A stretch of DNA of 64,000 bases from Clostridiales bacterium (GCA_022508285.1 JAFLVN010000005.1:43035-107034), one strand, 5' to 3'; positions 1 through 8,007 are shown, counted from the first letter of the stretch. The notes: a model not told the origin generated them from the letters alone. Program-made: numbers and translations.

Positions 1-399
1 GCAGAGGAGTTTTTTTACTTCGGCGTCCATTACGTGCTCGCTCTCCGAAAGGGATGTTTTAAGGCAGGTTATACCGTTTACAGTGCCCTTTATCATCATT
101 TCTGCGATATGGTTTGCCGAATTGTCTTTTGCTGTATCCATTTTTATTGCCGTCCACATCATAGCCTTCTTCATGGGATTGGGCTCTTTAAGGTCCAAGT
201 CGTACCTTTTTGCAAGGTTTGCAGCCTCGCCGCAAATTCTTTCGTACTCCTCGTGCTCGCGGATGATTTCACCCCTTATGCCGTCGTCCTCGACTTCGGG
301 AAGTATGTCCGAAATAGAGGTTAAGGCAAGCTGTGCGTTGCGGTAAATTTCAGCGAGAATTTCGCTGTCTTTTTTTATATCTTTTCTGTTTTCTTCCAT
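1..399 (-). CDS. Hypothetical helical protein, C-terminus outside the window
   Basis: An open frame on the minus strand starts with ATG at 399 and runs off the left edge, giving at least 133 residues. A strong AAGGAG ribosome binding site lies 8 bases upstream of the ATG. The product begins MEENRKDIKKDSEILAEIYR and is rich in Glu, Lys, Met and Ala with no signal peptide or membrane segment. The predicted pattern is long amphipathic helices with repeated Glu and His (EHEEYERI, HIAEMMIKG). This resembles small ferritin-like four-helix proteins, but I cannot confirm metal ligands and do not assign a function. It is divergent from rplU. Confidence 0.75.
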   Translation of the reverse strand, partial: MEENRKDIKKDSEILAEIYRNAQLALTSISDILPEVEDDGIRGEIIREHEEYERICGEAANLAKRYDLDLKEPNPMKKAMMWTAIKMDTAKDNSANHIAEMMIKGTVNGITCLKTSLSESEHVMDAEVKKLLC

Positions 400-470
400 A
401 ATTAGCGGTCTCCTTAACCATTATTATGGATAATAAGCCGAAATCTATTCGGAAACTCAGACAAAAATGC

Positions 471-499
471 TTGACTTATATTGCCTTAATGTGTTAAAT
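471..499 (+). promoter_or_regulatory. Probable rplU-rpmA promoter
   Basis: TTGACT at 471-476 and TTAAAT at 494-499 are separated by 17 bases. A second AT-rich hexamer TATAAT follows at 500-505 but is too far (23 bases) from the -35. The -35 is good and the -10 weak, so the exact -10 is uncertain. Confidence 0.45.
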
Positions 500-505
500 T
501 ATAAT

Positions 506-598
506 CCGAGCCGCTCGGAACGGGCTTTTTTAAGTGCGCCATGCGCCGCCTAATCCTTTGGATATAACGTATCCGGCGAGACTGGTTAGAGGAGGTAA
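506..598 (+). ncRNA. rplU 5' leader, probably the ribosomal L21 leader
   Basis: About 95 bases of GC-richer, structured-looking sequence separate the promoter from the rplU ribosome binding site. It contains CCGAGCCGCTCGG, a self-complementary stretch, and a later segment ATCCGGCGAGACTGGTTAG just before AGGAGG. Firmicutes rplU operons commonly carry an autoregulatory L21 leader at this position. The assignment rests on position and inverted repeats, not on a covariance search. Confidence 0.4.
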
Positions 599-603
599 AT
601 TTA

Positions 604-978
604 ATGTACGCTATTTTTGAGAACGGTAGCAAGCAGTACAAGGCGAGCGTAGGCGACGTTGTTAAGGTTGAAAAGCTCAACGCCGAGGCAGGCGCTAAGG
701 TGGAGTTCCCCGTTATTTTAACGGCTGACGAAAACGGAATTTGCGCAGGCGCCGATGTGGCAAGCTTAAAGGTTTGCGCCGAAGTGGTTTCTCACGGCAA
801 GGAAAAGAAGATTATCGTCTTCAAGTACAAGGCTAAGAAAAACGAGAGAAAGAAGCAGGGTCACAGACAGCCCTACACCATGGTCAAAGTAACGGCTATA
901 GGCGAAGCAAAAGCACCCGCTGCAAAGAAGTCCGCCAAAGCCAAAAAAGCTGAAGCTGCCGAAGCTGCGGCAGAGTAA
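604..978 (+). CDS. rplU: 50S ribosomal protein L21
   Basis: The 124-residue product binds 23S rRNA in the large subunit. Family sequence is clear: MYAIFENGSKQYKASVGD at the start and KNERKKQGHRQPYTMVKV near residues 80-97. Typical L21 is about 102 residues; here a tail of about 22 residues of Ala, Lys and Glu extends the C-terminus. A strong AGAGGAGG site precedes the ATG. It is followed 21 bases later by rpmA. In most Firmicutes a gene for the L27-processing protease (prp/ysxB) lies between the two; it is absent here. Confidence 0.97.
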   Translation: MYAIFENGSKQYKASVGDVVKVEKLNAEAGAKVEFPVILTADENGICAGADVASLKVCAEVVSHGKEKKIIVFKYKAKKNERKKQGHRQPYTMVKVTAIGEAKAPAAKKSAKAKKAEAAEAAAE

Positions 979-999
979 TTTTCAAGGAGGAATAAAATT

Positions 1000-1293
1000 A
1001 TGTTATTTTTACGTTTATTCGCCCATAAGAAAGGTACCGGCTCGTCGCACAACGGCAGAGACAGTAACGCCAAGCGTTTGGGCATGAAGCGTGCCGACGG
1101 TCAGTTTGTGCTTGCGGGAAATATCCTTGTAAGACAGCGCGGCACCAAGTTCAAGCCCGGCAACAACGTTGGTTTAGGCAAGGACGACACGCTCTTTGCA
1201 CTTATCGACGGCGTTGTAAGGTTTGAAAGAGTGGGCAAGGACGGCAAGCAGGTTTCCATTTATCCCGTTGCTGAAACCAAAGTTGCTGAATAA
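1000..1293 (+). CDS. rpmA: 50S ribosomal protein L27, with N-terminal extension
   Basis: L27 reaches the peptidyl transferase centre with its N-terminus. The 97-residue product has [20 protein letters not shown] at residues 9-28 and the conserved [12 protein letters not shown]. It begins with MLFLRLF before AHKKG, matching the Firmicutes-type extension that the cysteine protease Prp removes after the Phe. The cleavage is inferred from the family. AAGGAGG precedes the ATG. It is co-transcribed with rplU and ends at a strong terminator. Confidence 0.97.
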   Translation: MLFLRLFAHKKGTGSSHNGRDSNAKRLGMKRADGQFVLAGNILVRQRGTKFKPGNNVGLGKDDTLFALIDGVVRFERVGKDGKQVSIYPVAETKVAE

Positions 1294-1303
1294 TTAAGTA
1301 ATA

Positions 1304-1331
1304 AAAGTGCGCTACGTTTAGCGCACTTTTT
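1304..1331 (+). terminator. Intrinsic terminator of rplU-rpmA
   Basis: AGTGCGCTA at 1306-1314 pairs perfectly with TAGCGCACT at 1319-1327 around a four-base loop, followed by a run of T. Confidence 0.9.
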
Positions 1332-1350
1332 ATCATTAAAGGAGTAAACA

Positions 1351-1845
1351 ATGTTACACATCTCCCCCCTTCAGGATAATTGCCTTGAGCAATTTGAAAA
1401 ACTTTTTTGCGACTACTATAAGGAGCTCGGGTGCGAGGACGACTGCGAACACCTTTTAAAGGAGTACATTATCCCCGACATGCTTGCGGGGCTTATTAAA
1501 ATAGACGTTTTAAGAAGCGACGGAGTTCTGTCGGGATTCGTCATCTATCAGATTGACGATATCGATAACGACTGGAACTTTAAAGAGGGCTGGGCGGATA
1601 TCAGAGAAATTTACGTTGTCCCCTCCCTCCGCCGTTCGGGCGCGGGCACACTCCTACTTTACACCGCCGAAATGAAGTTGAGAGAGGCTGGTGCAAAAAG
1701 AAGCTACGCCCTGCCAGCCGAGGGCTCCGTGCCTTTCTTTGAAGCCTGCCGCTACAAAGCGACGGACGAATATAACCCCGACCTCGACTGCAAGGTGTTT
1801 GTAAAAACCGACATTAATAATACTTGCGGCAAGCATTCTGCTTGA
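1351..1845 (+). CDS. GNAT-family N-acetyltransferase
   Basis: The 164-residue product has the GNAT fold signature. A strand with IREIYVVPSLRRSGAGTLLL at about residues 90-110 corresponds to motif A, with the RRSGAG acetyl-CoA pyrophosphate loop. FFEACRYKAT near residue 130 fits motif B. The N-terminal 85 residues, rich in acidic and aromatic residues, should form the acceptor site. The acceptor substrate cannot be read from the sequence. AAAGGAG precedes the ATG. It stands alone between two terminators. Confidence 0.85.
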   Translation: MLHISPLQDNCLEQFEKLFCDYYKELGCEDDCEHLLKEYIIPDMLAGLIKIDVLRSDGVLSGFVIYQIDDIDNDWNFKEGWADIREIYVVPSLRRSGAGTLLLYTAEMKLREAGAKRSYALPAEGSVPFFEACRYKATDEYNPDLDCKVFVKTDINNTCGKHSA

Positions 1846-1916
1846 CCATAGTTTCTTAATTGTTTTTCCGTGAATCTATAAGATCACAAATCAACATCAA
1901 TTAAATATGTATTGAG

Positions 1917-1943
1917 AAAACCGCCGCAAATGCGGCGGTTTTT
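1917..1943. terminator. Bidirectional terminator
   Basis: AAAACCGCCGCA pairs with TGCGGCGGTTTT around a short loop, with A and T runs on both sides. It can end both the GNAT gene (plus) and the DUF697 gene (minus). Confidence 0.85.
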
Positions 1944-1945
1944 AT

Positions 1946-1993
1946 GTTTGATTAGAGTTTTGTAAGTCAAGCTGTTTAGTAATTAAGATACCC
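1946..1993 (-). repeat. Copy 1 of the 3'-end module
   Basis: Read on the minus strand this contains GTATCTTAATTACT, then CAGCTTGACTTAC, then TAATCAAAC directly before the terminator at 1943. Four other copies with the same order occur at 21770, 36626, 43489 and 55371, each between a stop codon and a terminator hairpin. Confidence 0.75.
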
Positions 1994-2011
1994 GGCTGCG
2001 GAGTCACTCCG

Positions 2012-3148
2012 CTATGCGGCGACGGGGGCTTTTTTGCCCCTTCTATGCTCCTTTTTAATTTCCTTTTCGAGCTCGGCGCAAGCCTCTTTGAGCTCCTCGG
2101 GCGTTTCGGCAATCTCTATGCCGTCGAGAATGTTCTGAAGCTTGTATTCGTCGTTCATATACTTTATAGTCTGGAAGCCTATTACCGTCGTCAGCGTGCC
2201 GTTGGTAAGTCCCTGCACGGAGCTATCCACGAGCGCAGCTATAGCCGAGCCCAAAAGGGGTATTCCCCTTACCGCTTCGCCCATTGTTTTTACCACGCCG
2301 TTGCCTATCTGCATACTGCCCAGCCCGTAGGCTATCAGGGCGTTCTGGATTACCCGAATAAAAATTTTAACGAGCTTTGAATCCGACGGGCGGAAGCCGT
2401 ACAAAAATACCAAATCTTTTATAAGCTGCATATTTACGAGCACTACAAGCGCCGAGTCCACCGTGGAGGTCTGCGACAGCGCCGAGTACATAGCGGACTT
2501 TAAAGAGCTCTTAAATATGAGCTGTTTAGCCGACCTTTTAACCGAACCCGTGTACAGCGAGGTGAGGTTCATTTTAACCCCCTCCTCGTCGCCCGAGTGC
2601 AGAGATATGGCAAGCTTTCCAACCGTTTCCGAATCGTACCAGCCCACTCCGTCCACCTTTGCCGTGAGATCGATAATCTTTTTAGCGATATTGTGGCGGA
2701 GCTTTTTATTGTGCCGCTTTGCCTTGCTTGCCGTATAGGCGTTTACGTTGGTCACGAAATACCCAGTCTTTAAAATTTTTATAAGGGGCACTATAAACAC
2801 GAATATGTATATTAAAAGACTGACCGCGCCCACGCCGTAGCCGATATATTCGTTGATTTCGTACACTTTGAGGAATACCGACACCAATACGAACAGAAGG
2901 AATACACCGATTAACCCTGCCGCAAACCACAGAATAAATTTTGCACCCCGAACGTTTTCACGCTTTACGTAACGCTGTTCGTATTCGTATATTGTCATTT
3001 TGGAGGGGTCGACTTTCTTTTTGCCCTTTTTATCATCCTCGGCATTACGTGATGCGATTATGCGGGCGTTAATCTCCTGCTGAACCGCCGCCTGATGGGC
3101 AACCTGTTCAACAGTCTTGCCATTTTTACCTTTTACTTTTTCAGCCAT
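2012..3148 (-). CDS. DUF697-like (YcjF-type) membrane protein
   Basis: The 378-residue product has a Lys-rich cytoplasmic N-terminus (residues 1-65), two hydrophobic segments at about 70-95 and 100-125, and a C-terminal domain. The run VDSALVVLVNMQLIKDLVFL near residue 230 and the Gly/Ala-rich stretch GIPLLGSAIAALVDSS resemble DUF697/YcjF proteins, which often accompany dynamin-like or Era-like GTPases. No GTPase is adjacent here. The C-terminus is Lys/Glu-rich. The role is unknown; a membrane-stress or envelope-remodelling role would be a guess. It is monocistronic with its own promoter. Confidence 0.65.
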   Translation of the reverse strand: MAEKVKGKNGKTVEQVAHQAAVQQEINARIIASRNAEDDKKGKKKVDPSKMTIYEYEQRYVKRENVRGAKFILWFAAGLIGVFLLFVLVSVFLKVYEINEYIGYGVGAVSLLIYIFVFIVPLIKILKTGYFVTNVNAYTASKAKRHNKKLRHNIAKKIIDLTAKVDGVGWYDSETVGKLAISLHSGDEEGVKMNLTSLYTGSVKRSAKQLIFKSSLKSAMYSALSQTSTVDSALVVLVNMQLIKDLVFLYGFRPSDSKLVKIFIRVIQNALIAYGLGSMQIGNGVVKTMGEAVRGIPLLGSAIAALVDSSVQGLTNGTLTTVIGFQTIKYMNDEYKLQNILDGIEIAETPEELKEACAELEKEIKKEHRRGKKAPVAA

Positions 3149-3194
3149 AACTTTCTCCGTAAGTTCAAATGGATTAAATTATATTTCAATATAT

Positions 3195-3223
3195 ATTATA
3201 CACCATAAATCACCGTTTGTAAA
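3195..3223 (-). promoter_or_regulatory. Promoter of the DUF697 gene
   Basis: On the minus strand TTTACA (3218-3223) and TATAAT (3195-3200) are spaced by exactly 17 bases, about 47 bases upstream of the ATG. Confidence 0.75.
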
Positions 3224-3246
3224 GCGCCGAAATTTTGGCAAAATAT

Positions 3247-3279
3247 AACGTGCGGGCAATGATACATTGCCCGCACGTT
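3247..3279 (-). terminator. Terminator-like hairpin of the small-protein operon
   Basis: AACGTGCGGGCAATG (3247-3261) pairs with CATTGCCCGCACGTT (3265-3279), a 15-bp perfect stem. Its upstream arm contains most of the stop codon of the 48-residue gene. The T run beyond it (ATATTTTG) is weak. Confidence 0.65.
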
Positions 3280-3424
3280 AATCTTTTTTTACCTTTTTTT
3301 GTAGCTCTTTTAAAAACTCTTTATCGCCTTCGGTGTACACTGACTTTTTATCTCGCTCAATCGCTTCCAAAAACCGTTTTTTAAACGATTTTTTACGGCG
3401 GCGGGCGCATTTTTTTATACACAC
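3278..3424 (-). CDS. 48-residue basic protein
   Basis: A GTG start at 3424 follows directly on the TGA of the preceding gene, with GGAGGAG about 7 bases upstream, so the two are translationally coupled. The product begins MCIKKCARRRKKSFKKRFLE and is highly basic at the N-terminus with a charged helix after it (GDKEFLKELQKKVKKD). I do not recognise a family. The coupled start, the ribosome binding site and the terminator overlapping its stop codon make it a credible gene. Confidence 0.55.
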   Translation of the reverse strand: MCIKKCARRRKKSFKKRFLEAIERDKKSVYTEGDKEFLKELQKKVKKD

Positions 3425-3592
3425 TCAACACTCCTCCGCTTTGAGTATAAATTTTTGTCCGTTGTAGAAATTAAACATTATAGAATGACTATCGGACGCG
3501 ATTTCGCACTCAAAGTAATCGGGCAAAAGAATTTTAACTTCGTCAATCAAATCGCTTATAGCGATTTTTTCTTTTTCGGCAGTACCTTGCAT
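3425..3592 (-). CDS. 55-residue protein divergent from a tandem-HTH regulator
   Basis: The ATG at 3592 has AAAGGAGG six bases upstream and was chosen over longer upstream starts that would cross the promoter and operator. The product begins MQGTAEKEKIAISDLIDEVK and ends in QKFILKAEEC. It is acidic at the start and has a strand-rich second half. No family is recognised. It is divergent from the regulator at 3727 and shares an operator region with it. A regulated small-protein module is the likely context; toxin or antitoxin activity is not shown. Confidence 0.65.
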   Translation of the reverse strand: MQGTAEKEKIAISDLIDEVKILLPDYFECEIASDSHSIMFNFYNGQKFILKAEEC

Positions 3593-3643
3593 ATAGACCT
3601 CCTTTGTAAATTTCACTTTGGTGCGCATCCTTTGTGTAATTAT

Positions 3644-3672
3644 ATTATACCAGCGAAATCTGTATTTCGCAA
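3644..3672 (-). promoter_or_regulatory. Promoter of the 55/48-residue operon
   Basis: On the minus strand TTGCGA (3667-3672) and TATAAT (3644-3649) are spaced by 17 bases. The -35 element and spacer are covered by one arm of the inverted repeat at 3651-3694. Confidence 0.8.
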
Positions 3673-3694
3673 GGAAAAAATACAGTTTTCGCTG
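3651..3694. promoter_or_regulatory. Long inverted-repeat operator in the divergent promoter
   Basis: CAGCGAAATCTGTATTT (3651-3667) and its inverted copy AAATACAGTTTTCGCTG (3678-3694) match in 16 of 17 positions. It lies over the minus-strand promoter and just before the GATAAT hexamer on the plus strand. It is the natural binding site for the regulator encoded at 3727. Confidence 0.7.
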
Positions 3695-3726
3695 ATAATA
3701 ATTTGTGGTAAAAGGTCTATTATTGT

Positions 3727-4167
3727 ATGAATTTGTCGAATTTCTCAAAAAGGCTTGACGAACTGATAAAAGAGCATTATAAGACAATAACTCAATTCAG
3801 TTTGGAAATAAGTTGCAGTGAGGCAACTGTCAGCAGATATATTCAAGGCAAGTCTTACCCTACTGTTGATATAGCAGTCCGTATGGCTGATTATTTTAAT
3901 TGTTCGGTAGATTTTCTGTTGGGTATTAAAGACGAAGAATTTGAAAAATTTGAATTTAAACCCTGTCCGCCCTTTGGTGAACGCTTTGTTGAGGTCTGCA
4001 AAGAAAAGCAAATTTCACGATATAAGTTACAACAATTAACAGAAATACCCGAATCTGTTATGCGGTATTGGGTAAGGGGTAAAACTAAGCCGTCCATTGT
4101 TAACATTGTAAAAATAGCAGAAAAACTGAAAGTTTCCGTTGACTATCTGTTAGGCAGAGAAAAATAA
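3727..4167 (+). CDS. Tandem-HTH XRE-family regulator
   Basis: The 146-residue product contains two complete Cro/CI-type helix-turn-helix domains. The first spans about residues 5-65 (TQFSLEISCSEATVSRYIQG, ending VDFLLG); the second spans about 80-143 (ISRYKLQQLTEIPESVMRYW, ending VDYLLG). A short Pro-containing linker, KFEFKPCPPFGER, joins them. One chain with two DNA-binding domains would suit the two-armed operator upstream. It most likely represses itself and the divergent small genes. The ribosome binding site is weak (AAAGG, 12 bases from ATG). Confidence 0.85.
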   Translation: MNLSNFSKRLDELIKEHYKTITQFSLEISCSEATVSRYIQGKSYPTVDIAVRMADYFNCSVDFLLGIKDEEFEKFEFKPCPPFGERFVEVCKEKQISRYKLQQLTEIPESVMRYWVRGKTKPSIVNIVKIAEKLKVSVDYLLGREK

Positions 4168-4178
4168 GATATACGTTA

Positions 4179-4212
4179 AACCCGCCGAGGCGAATGCCTC
4201 GGCGGGTTATTT
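4179..4212 (+). terminator. Terminator of the tandem-HTH regulator
   Basis: AACCCGCCGAGGC (4179-4191) pairs with GCCTCGGCGGGTT (4196-4208), followed by an AT-rich tail. Confidence 0.85.
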
Positions 4213-4243
4213 TATAATTTTAACCTTATTATAAGCTCGGTCT

Positions 4244-4374
4244 ATGCAACCGCAGAGAAGCAAGCAAGACAAGGCGAACGAGTACCACCGCAGGGAGCGT
4301 ACTATGGCGTACGTGACCAAGGCGGCACGGAGTTCAACACAGTATTGCGCCGCTTATATGCGGTTGGCGTGAGC
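4244..4374 (-). repeat. 130-bp stop-codon repeat, copy 1
   Basis: This intergenic copy starts GCAACCGCAGAGAAGCAAGC on the plus strand and ends TATATGCGGTTGGCG, so the ends are inverted repeats of AACCGCA. The core contains AAGACAAGGCGAACGAG, GGAGCGTAC, GTACGTGACC and CAGTATTGCG. It abuts the hydA stop codon at 4375. Orientation is given as that of the gene it follows. Confidence 0.85.
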
Positions 4375-6090
4375 TTAATACTTGTCTCTCTGATTATAGT
4401 GCGTATGCAGAAACTCATGCGACTTATGAGATAAAGGCTGACCGAAGAACTCTTTATACAGCATTTCTACTGCGGGAGTTTCGTGCGAGCAACGGTTGTC
4501 TCTCTTCTTGTCGCAGTTGTAGAGCGCCTTTGCACGGACTGCCTTTAAGTCGGTAGTGTTGCGGATATCGTCTGCAACGTAGGGCTGACCGCCGCCGTTG
4601 ATACAGCCGCCGGGGCAAGCCATAACTTCTACAAAGGTGTAGTTCTTTTTGCCGCTCTTAATCTGCTCGAGTACCGTGCGTGCGTTGCCGAGTCCGTGAG
4701 CTACGGCTACCTTTACGGTTTGACCGCCTACGGTGTACTCAGCTTCCTTAACGCCCTTGGTGCCGCGGACTTTTTTGAACTCTATGGGAGCGCCCTCGCC
4801 GCCGAGCATGTGTGCCGCCGTACGGAGAGCCGCTTCCATAACGCCGCCCGTTGCGCCGAAGATTGCGCCTGCGCCGCTGGCGTTACCGAAGGGAGCGTCG
4901 TATGCGGAGTCTGCAAGGTTAGCGAAGTCGATGCCGGCTTCCTTAATCATCTTGGCAAGCTCACGGGTGGTGAGAGCCGCATCCGTGTAGTGACCGAGCT
5001 CATCGCGAGCAATTTCAAACTTCTTTGCCGTGCAGGGGATAACCGAAACAACGTAAAGATTTTCGGGCTTGATGTTCTGCTTCTGGCAGTAATACGTTTT
5101 AAGCAGAGCTGAGAACATTTCCTGAGGGGACTTGCAGGTTGAGAGGTTGGGAAGGAATTCGGGATAGTAGTGCTCCGCAAATTTTACCCAGCCGGGGCAG
5201 CAGCTTGTGAACATAGGAGTTTTGCCGCCCTTCATAAGTCTTTGAAGGAGCTCGTTTGCCTCTTCCATAATGGTGAGGTCGGCGGTGATATCCATGTCGA
5301 AGCACTGAACGTTGCCGAGCTGCTTGATTGCCGAAATCATTTTGCCCTCTACGTTGGTACCTGCGGGCATACCGAACGCCTCGCCAAGGGTAGCCTTGAT
5401 TGAGGGAGCGGTGAAGAATACAACCTGCTTTTCGGGGTTCTGGATTGCTTCCCAAACGTGTGCGGTTGCGCTCTTTTCATAGAGTGCGCCTACGGGGCAG
5501 GCAACTACGCACTGTCCGCAGTTGATGCAGGAAGTCTCTGCAAGCGACTTATCGAAAGGTGAACCGATTACTTTTGCGTAACCTCTGTTCTTGGGTCCTA
5601 TTACGCCTACGGTCTGCTTAGCGCAAGCGGCTACGCAGCGGGTGCACATTACGCACTTTGAGTTATCGCGTACAACCGAGGGCGAAAGGTCGTCAATGCA
5701 GCCGTCGCCTTCGTCGGTGCCGAAATAATCCTCTTCTGCGTTGTATTCGAGTGCAAGCTTCTGAAGTTCGCAGTTTGTGGAGCGAACGCAGCTCAAGCAC
5801 TTCTTTTTATGAGTGGAAAGAATAAGTTCGATAGTAGTCTTTCTGGACTTTCTTACCTTGGGGGTGTTGGTCTGCACTTCCATGCCCTCGGTTACGGGGT
5901 ATACGCATGCGGCAACGAGACCTCTTGCGCCCGTAGCCTCTACAAGGCACATACGGCAAGAACCTACGCACTGTACGTCCTTAAGGTAGCACAGCGTGGG
6001 AATATTTATGTTGGCAAGACGTGCCGCATCAAGAATTGTGGAACCTTCGGGTACGCTTACCTGAATACCGTTTATTTTAAGATTTATCAT
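4375..6090 (-). CDS. hydA: [FeFe]-hydrogenase catalytic subunit of a HydABC-type complex
   Basis: The 571-residue product makes or consumes H2 at the H-cluster. Domains in order are a [2Fe-2S] plant-type ferredoxin domain (Cys34, 45, 48, 62), a His-Cys3 [4Fe-4S] site (His94, Cys98, 101, 107), two [4Fe-4S] motifs (KCVMCTRCVAAC and SCINCGQCVVACP), and the H-domain. The three H-cluster motifs are TSCCPGW, IPCTAKKFE and EVMACPGGCINGGGQP. The second motif usually starts with Met; here it is Ile. The Cys in TSCCPGW that donates protons is present. It is the last gene of hydC-hydB-hydA, 11 bases after hydB, implying a cytoplasmic NADH-linked, probably electron-bifurcating enzyme. It lacks the extra C-terminal [2Fe-2S] domain of longer homologues. 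Confidence 0.95.
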   Translation of the reverse strand: MINLKINGIQVSVPEGSTILDAARLANINIPTLCYLKDVQCVGSCRMCLVEATGARGLVAACVYPVTEGMEVQTNTPKVRKSRKTTIELILSTHKKKCLSCVRSTNCELQKLALEYNAEEDYFGTDEGDGCIDDLSPSVVRDNSKCVMCTRCVAACAKQTVGVIGPKNRGYAKVIGSPFDKSLAETSCINCGQCVVACPVGALYEKSATAHVWEAIQNPEKQVVFFTAPSIKATLGEAFGMPAGTNVEGKMISAIKQLGNVQCFDMDITADLTIMEEANELLQRLMKGGKTPMFTSCCPGWVKFAEHYYPEFLPNLSTCKSPQEMFSALLKTYYCQKQNIKPENLYVVSVIPCTAKKFEIARDELGHYTDAALTTRELAKMIKEAGIDFANLADSAYDAPFGNASGAGAIFGATGGVMEAALRTAAHMLGGEGAPIEFKKVRGTKGVKEAEYTVGGQTVKVAVAHGLGNARTVLEQIKSGKKNYTFVEVMACPGGCINGGGQPYVADDIRNTTDLKAVRAKALYNCDKKRDNRCSHETPAVEMLYKEFFGQPLSHKSHEFLHTHYNQRDKY

Positions 6091-6101
6091 TATTCGTTAC
6101 C

Positions 6102-7994
6102 TCACTTCTTGGAAATTGCGCCGAACTTGCAGTTTTCGATACACTGTCCGCACTTGATGCACTTCGAAGTATCTATAACGTGCGCCTCTTTTACAGTGCC
6201 GGTGATTGCGCCTACGGGGCACTTTCTTGAGCACAGGGTGCAGCCCTTGCACTTTTCGGGGTCGATATAGTAGCTTAACAGCGACTTGCAGACGCCCGCA
6301 GGGCACTTTTTATCGTTGACGTGCGCCTCGTATTCGTTCATGAAGTGCTCGATCGTCGAAAGTACGGGGTTGGGTGCAGACTGTCCGAGCGCGCAGAGCG
6401 AAGAGCTCTTCATGTGCTGAGCGATCTCCTTGATTTTAACAAGGTCTTCGGGAGTGCCCTTGCCCTCGGTAATCTTTGTAAGGATTTCCAACATTCTCTT
6501 CGTGCCTATTCTGCAGGGAGTGCACTTGCCGCAGCTCTCGTCTGCCGTGAACTCAAGATAGAACTTGGCGATATCCACCATGCAGGTGTCTTCGTCCATA
6601 ACGATAAGACCGCCCGAGCCCATCATCGAACCGATTGAAACGAGGTTATCGAAATCCATTTCGATATCGATATATTTAGCGGGGATGCAGCCGCCCGAAG
6701 GACCGCCCGTCTGAGCTGCCTTGAACTTTTTGCCGCCGGGGATGCCGCCGCCGATATCGTTGATAATTGTGCCGAGCTTGGTGCCCATGGGAACTTCCAC
6801 GAGTCCGACGTTTGTAATCTTACCGCCGACTGCGAATACCTTTGTACCCTTGCTCTTTTCAGTACCGATAGACGAGAACCACTTGCTACCCTTCATAATT
6901 ATAGGGTTGATATTTGCCCACGTTTCAACGTTGTTTAAAATAGTGGGTTTCTCGAAGAGACCCTTAACGGCAGGGAAAGGAGGACGGGGACGGGGCTCGC
7001 CGCGCTTGCCTTCGATGGAAGCCATAAGAGCGGTTTCCTCGCCGCAGACGAATGCGCCTGCGCCCAAACGAAGGTCAAGGTCGAAGTCGAATCCGCTTCC
7101 CAGAATATTTTTGCCGAGCAAGCCGTACTTGCGTGCCTGCTTTATAGCTATTTTAAGTCTTTCAACTGCGATAGGATACTCTGCACGAACGTATATGTAA
7201 CCCTGGTGAGCGCCGATTGCATAACCTGCAATGGTCATTGCTTCGATTACGCAGTGAGGGTCGCCCTCGAGTACGGAACGGTCCATGAATGCGCCGGGGT
7301 CGCCCTCGTCGGCGTTGCAGCAAACATACTTGATATCGCCCTTGGAAGCTTTTGCAAACTGCCACTTTCTACCGGTGGGGAAGCCTGCGCCGCCACGACC
7401 ACGGAGTCCCGAAGCGAGAACTTCGTTTATAACGTCGTCGGGAGTCATTTCGGTGAGGACTTTTGCAAGCGCCGAATAGTCGCCGGCAGCGATTGCCTCG
7501 TTGATATCCTCGGCAGCGATAACGCCGCAGTTGCGGAGAGCTATTCTGAGCTGGTGCTTATAGAAAGGAATTTCCGCAAAGGGGATAACCGAGCCGTCTG
7601 CATGTACGGTTTCGGCGTAAAGGAGTTCCTTTACGATTTCGCCGCCCTTTACAAGGTGCTTTTCGGCAACCGTTTTAGCGTGCTCGGGGGTCATCTGCGA
7701 ATAGAACACACCCTCGGGATAAACTATCATTATGGGGCCGAGAGCGCAGAGGCCGAAGCAGCCCGTTTTAACGATGAGAACGTCGTCGATTCCGAGCTGT
7801 TTGAAGCTCTTTTCAAGCTGCTCGATTATTTCGAGCGAGTGCGAAGAAGTACAACCCGTACCGCCGCACACAAGCACCTGCTTTCTGTAGCCGGTGTTCC
7901 CCGCAAGTTTTTCTGCCTGTTCGCGCACGATGCGGCGAACGTTTATAAGGTCCGCTTTTTCAGCGGCAATTTTCTTTAACTGTTCACAAGTCAT
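6102..7994 (-). CDS. hydB: NADH/FMN-binding hydrogenase subunit (NuoF-like, HydB)
   Basis: The 630-residue flavoprotein passes electrons between NAD(H) and the iron-sulfur chain. Residues 1-125 form a thioredoxin-like [2Fe-2S] domain (CGGTGCTSSH and KTGCFGLCALGP). The NuoF core follows, with GRGGAGFPTGRKW near residue 200 for FMN/NAD and ESCGKCTPCRIGTKRM as its [4Fe-4S] site. The C-terminus carries two more [4Fe-4S] motifs (CKGCTLCSRKCP and CIKCGQCIENC). This architecture is that of HydB of bifurcating hydrogenases rather than respiratory NuoF. It lies 13 bases downstream of hydC. Confidence 0.95.
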   Translation of the reverse strand: MTCEQLKKIAAEKADLINVRRIVREQAEKLAGNTGYRKQVLVCGGTGCTSSHSLEIIEQLEKSFKQLGIDDVLIVKTGCFGLCALGPIMIVYPEGVFYSQMTPEHAKTVAEKHLVKGGEIVKELLYAETVHADGSVIPFAEIPFYKHQLRIALRNCGVIAAEDINEAIAAGDYSALAKVLTEMTPDDVINEVLASGLRGRGGAGFPTGRKWQFAKASKGDIKYVCCNADEGDPGAFMDRSVLEGDPHCVIEAMTIAGYAIGAHQGYIYVRAEYPIAVERLKIAIKQARKYGLLGKNILGSGFDFDLDLRLGAGAFVCGEETALMASIEGKRGEPRPRPPFPAVKGLFEKPTILNNVETWANINPIIMKGSKWFSSIGTEKSKGTKVFAVGGKITNVGLVEVPMGTKLGTIINDIGGGIPGGKKFKAAQTGGPSGGCIPAKYIDIEMDFDNLVSIGSMMGSGGLIVMDEDTCMVDIAKFYLEFTADESCGKCTPCRIGTKRMLEILTKITEGKGTPEDLVKIKEIAQHMKSSSLCALGQSAPNPVLSTIEHFMNEYEAHVNDKKCPAGVCKSLLSYYIDPEKCKGCTLCSRKCPVGAITGTVKEAHVIDTSKCIKCGQCIENCKFGAISKK

Positions 7995-8007
7995 TTTTCT
8001 TTCCCCC

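Noticed and set aside
3593..3787. Longer start of the 55-residue protein giving 120 residues
   Set aside because: The extension would cross the promoter, the operator and the start of the divergent regulator; the ATG at 3592 has a strong ribosome binding site.
7206..7979. 257-residue frame opposite hydB
   Set aside because: It lies wholly antisense to a conserved flavoprotein gene and has no recognisable domain.
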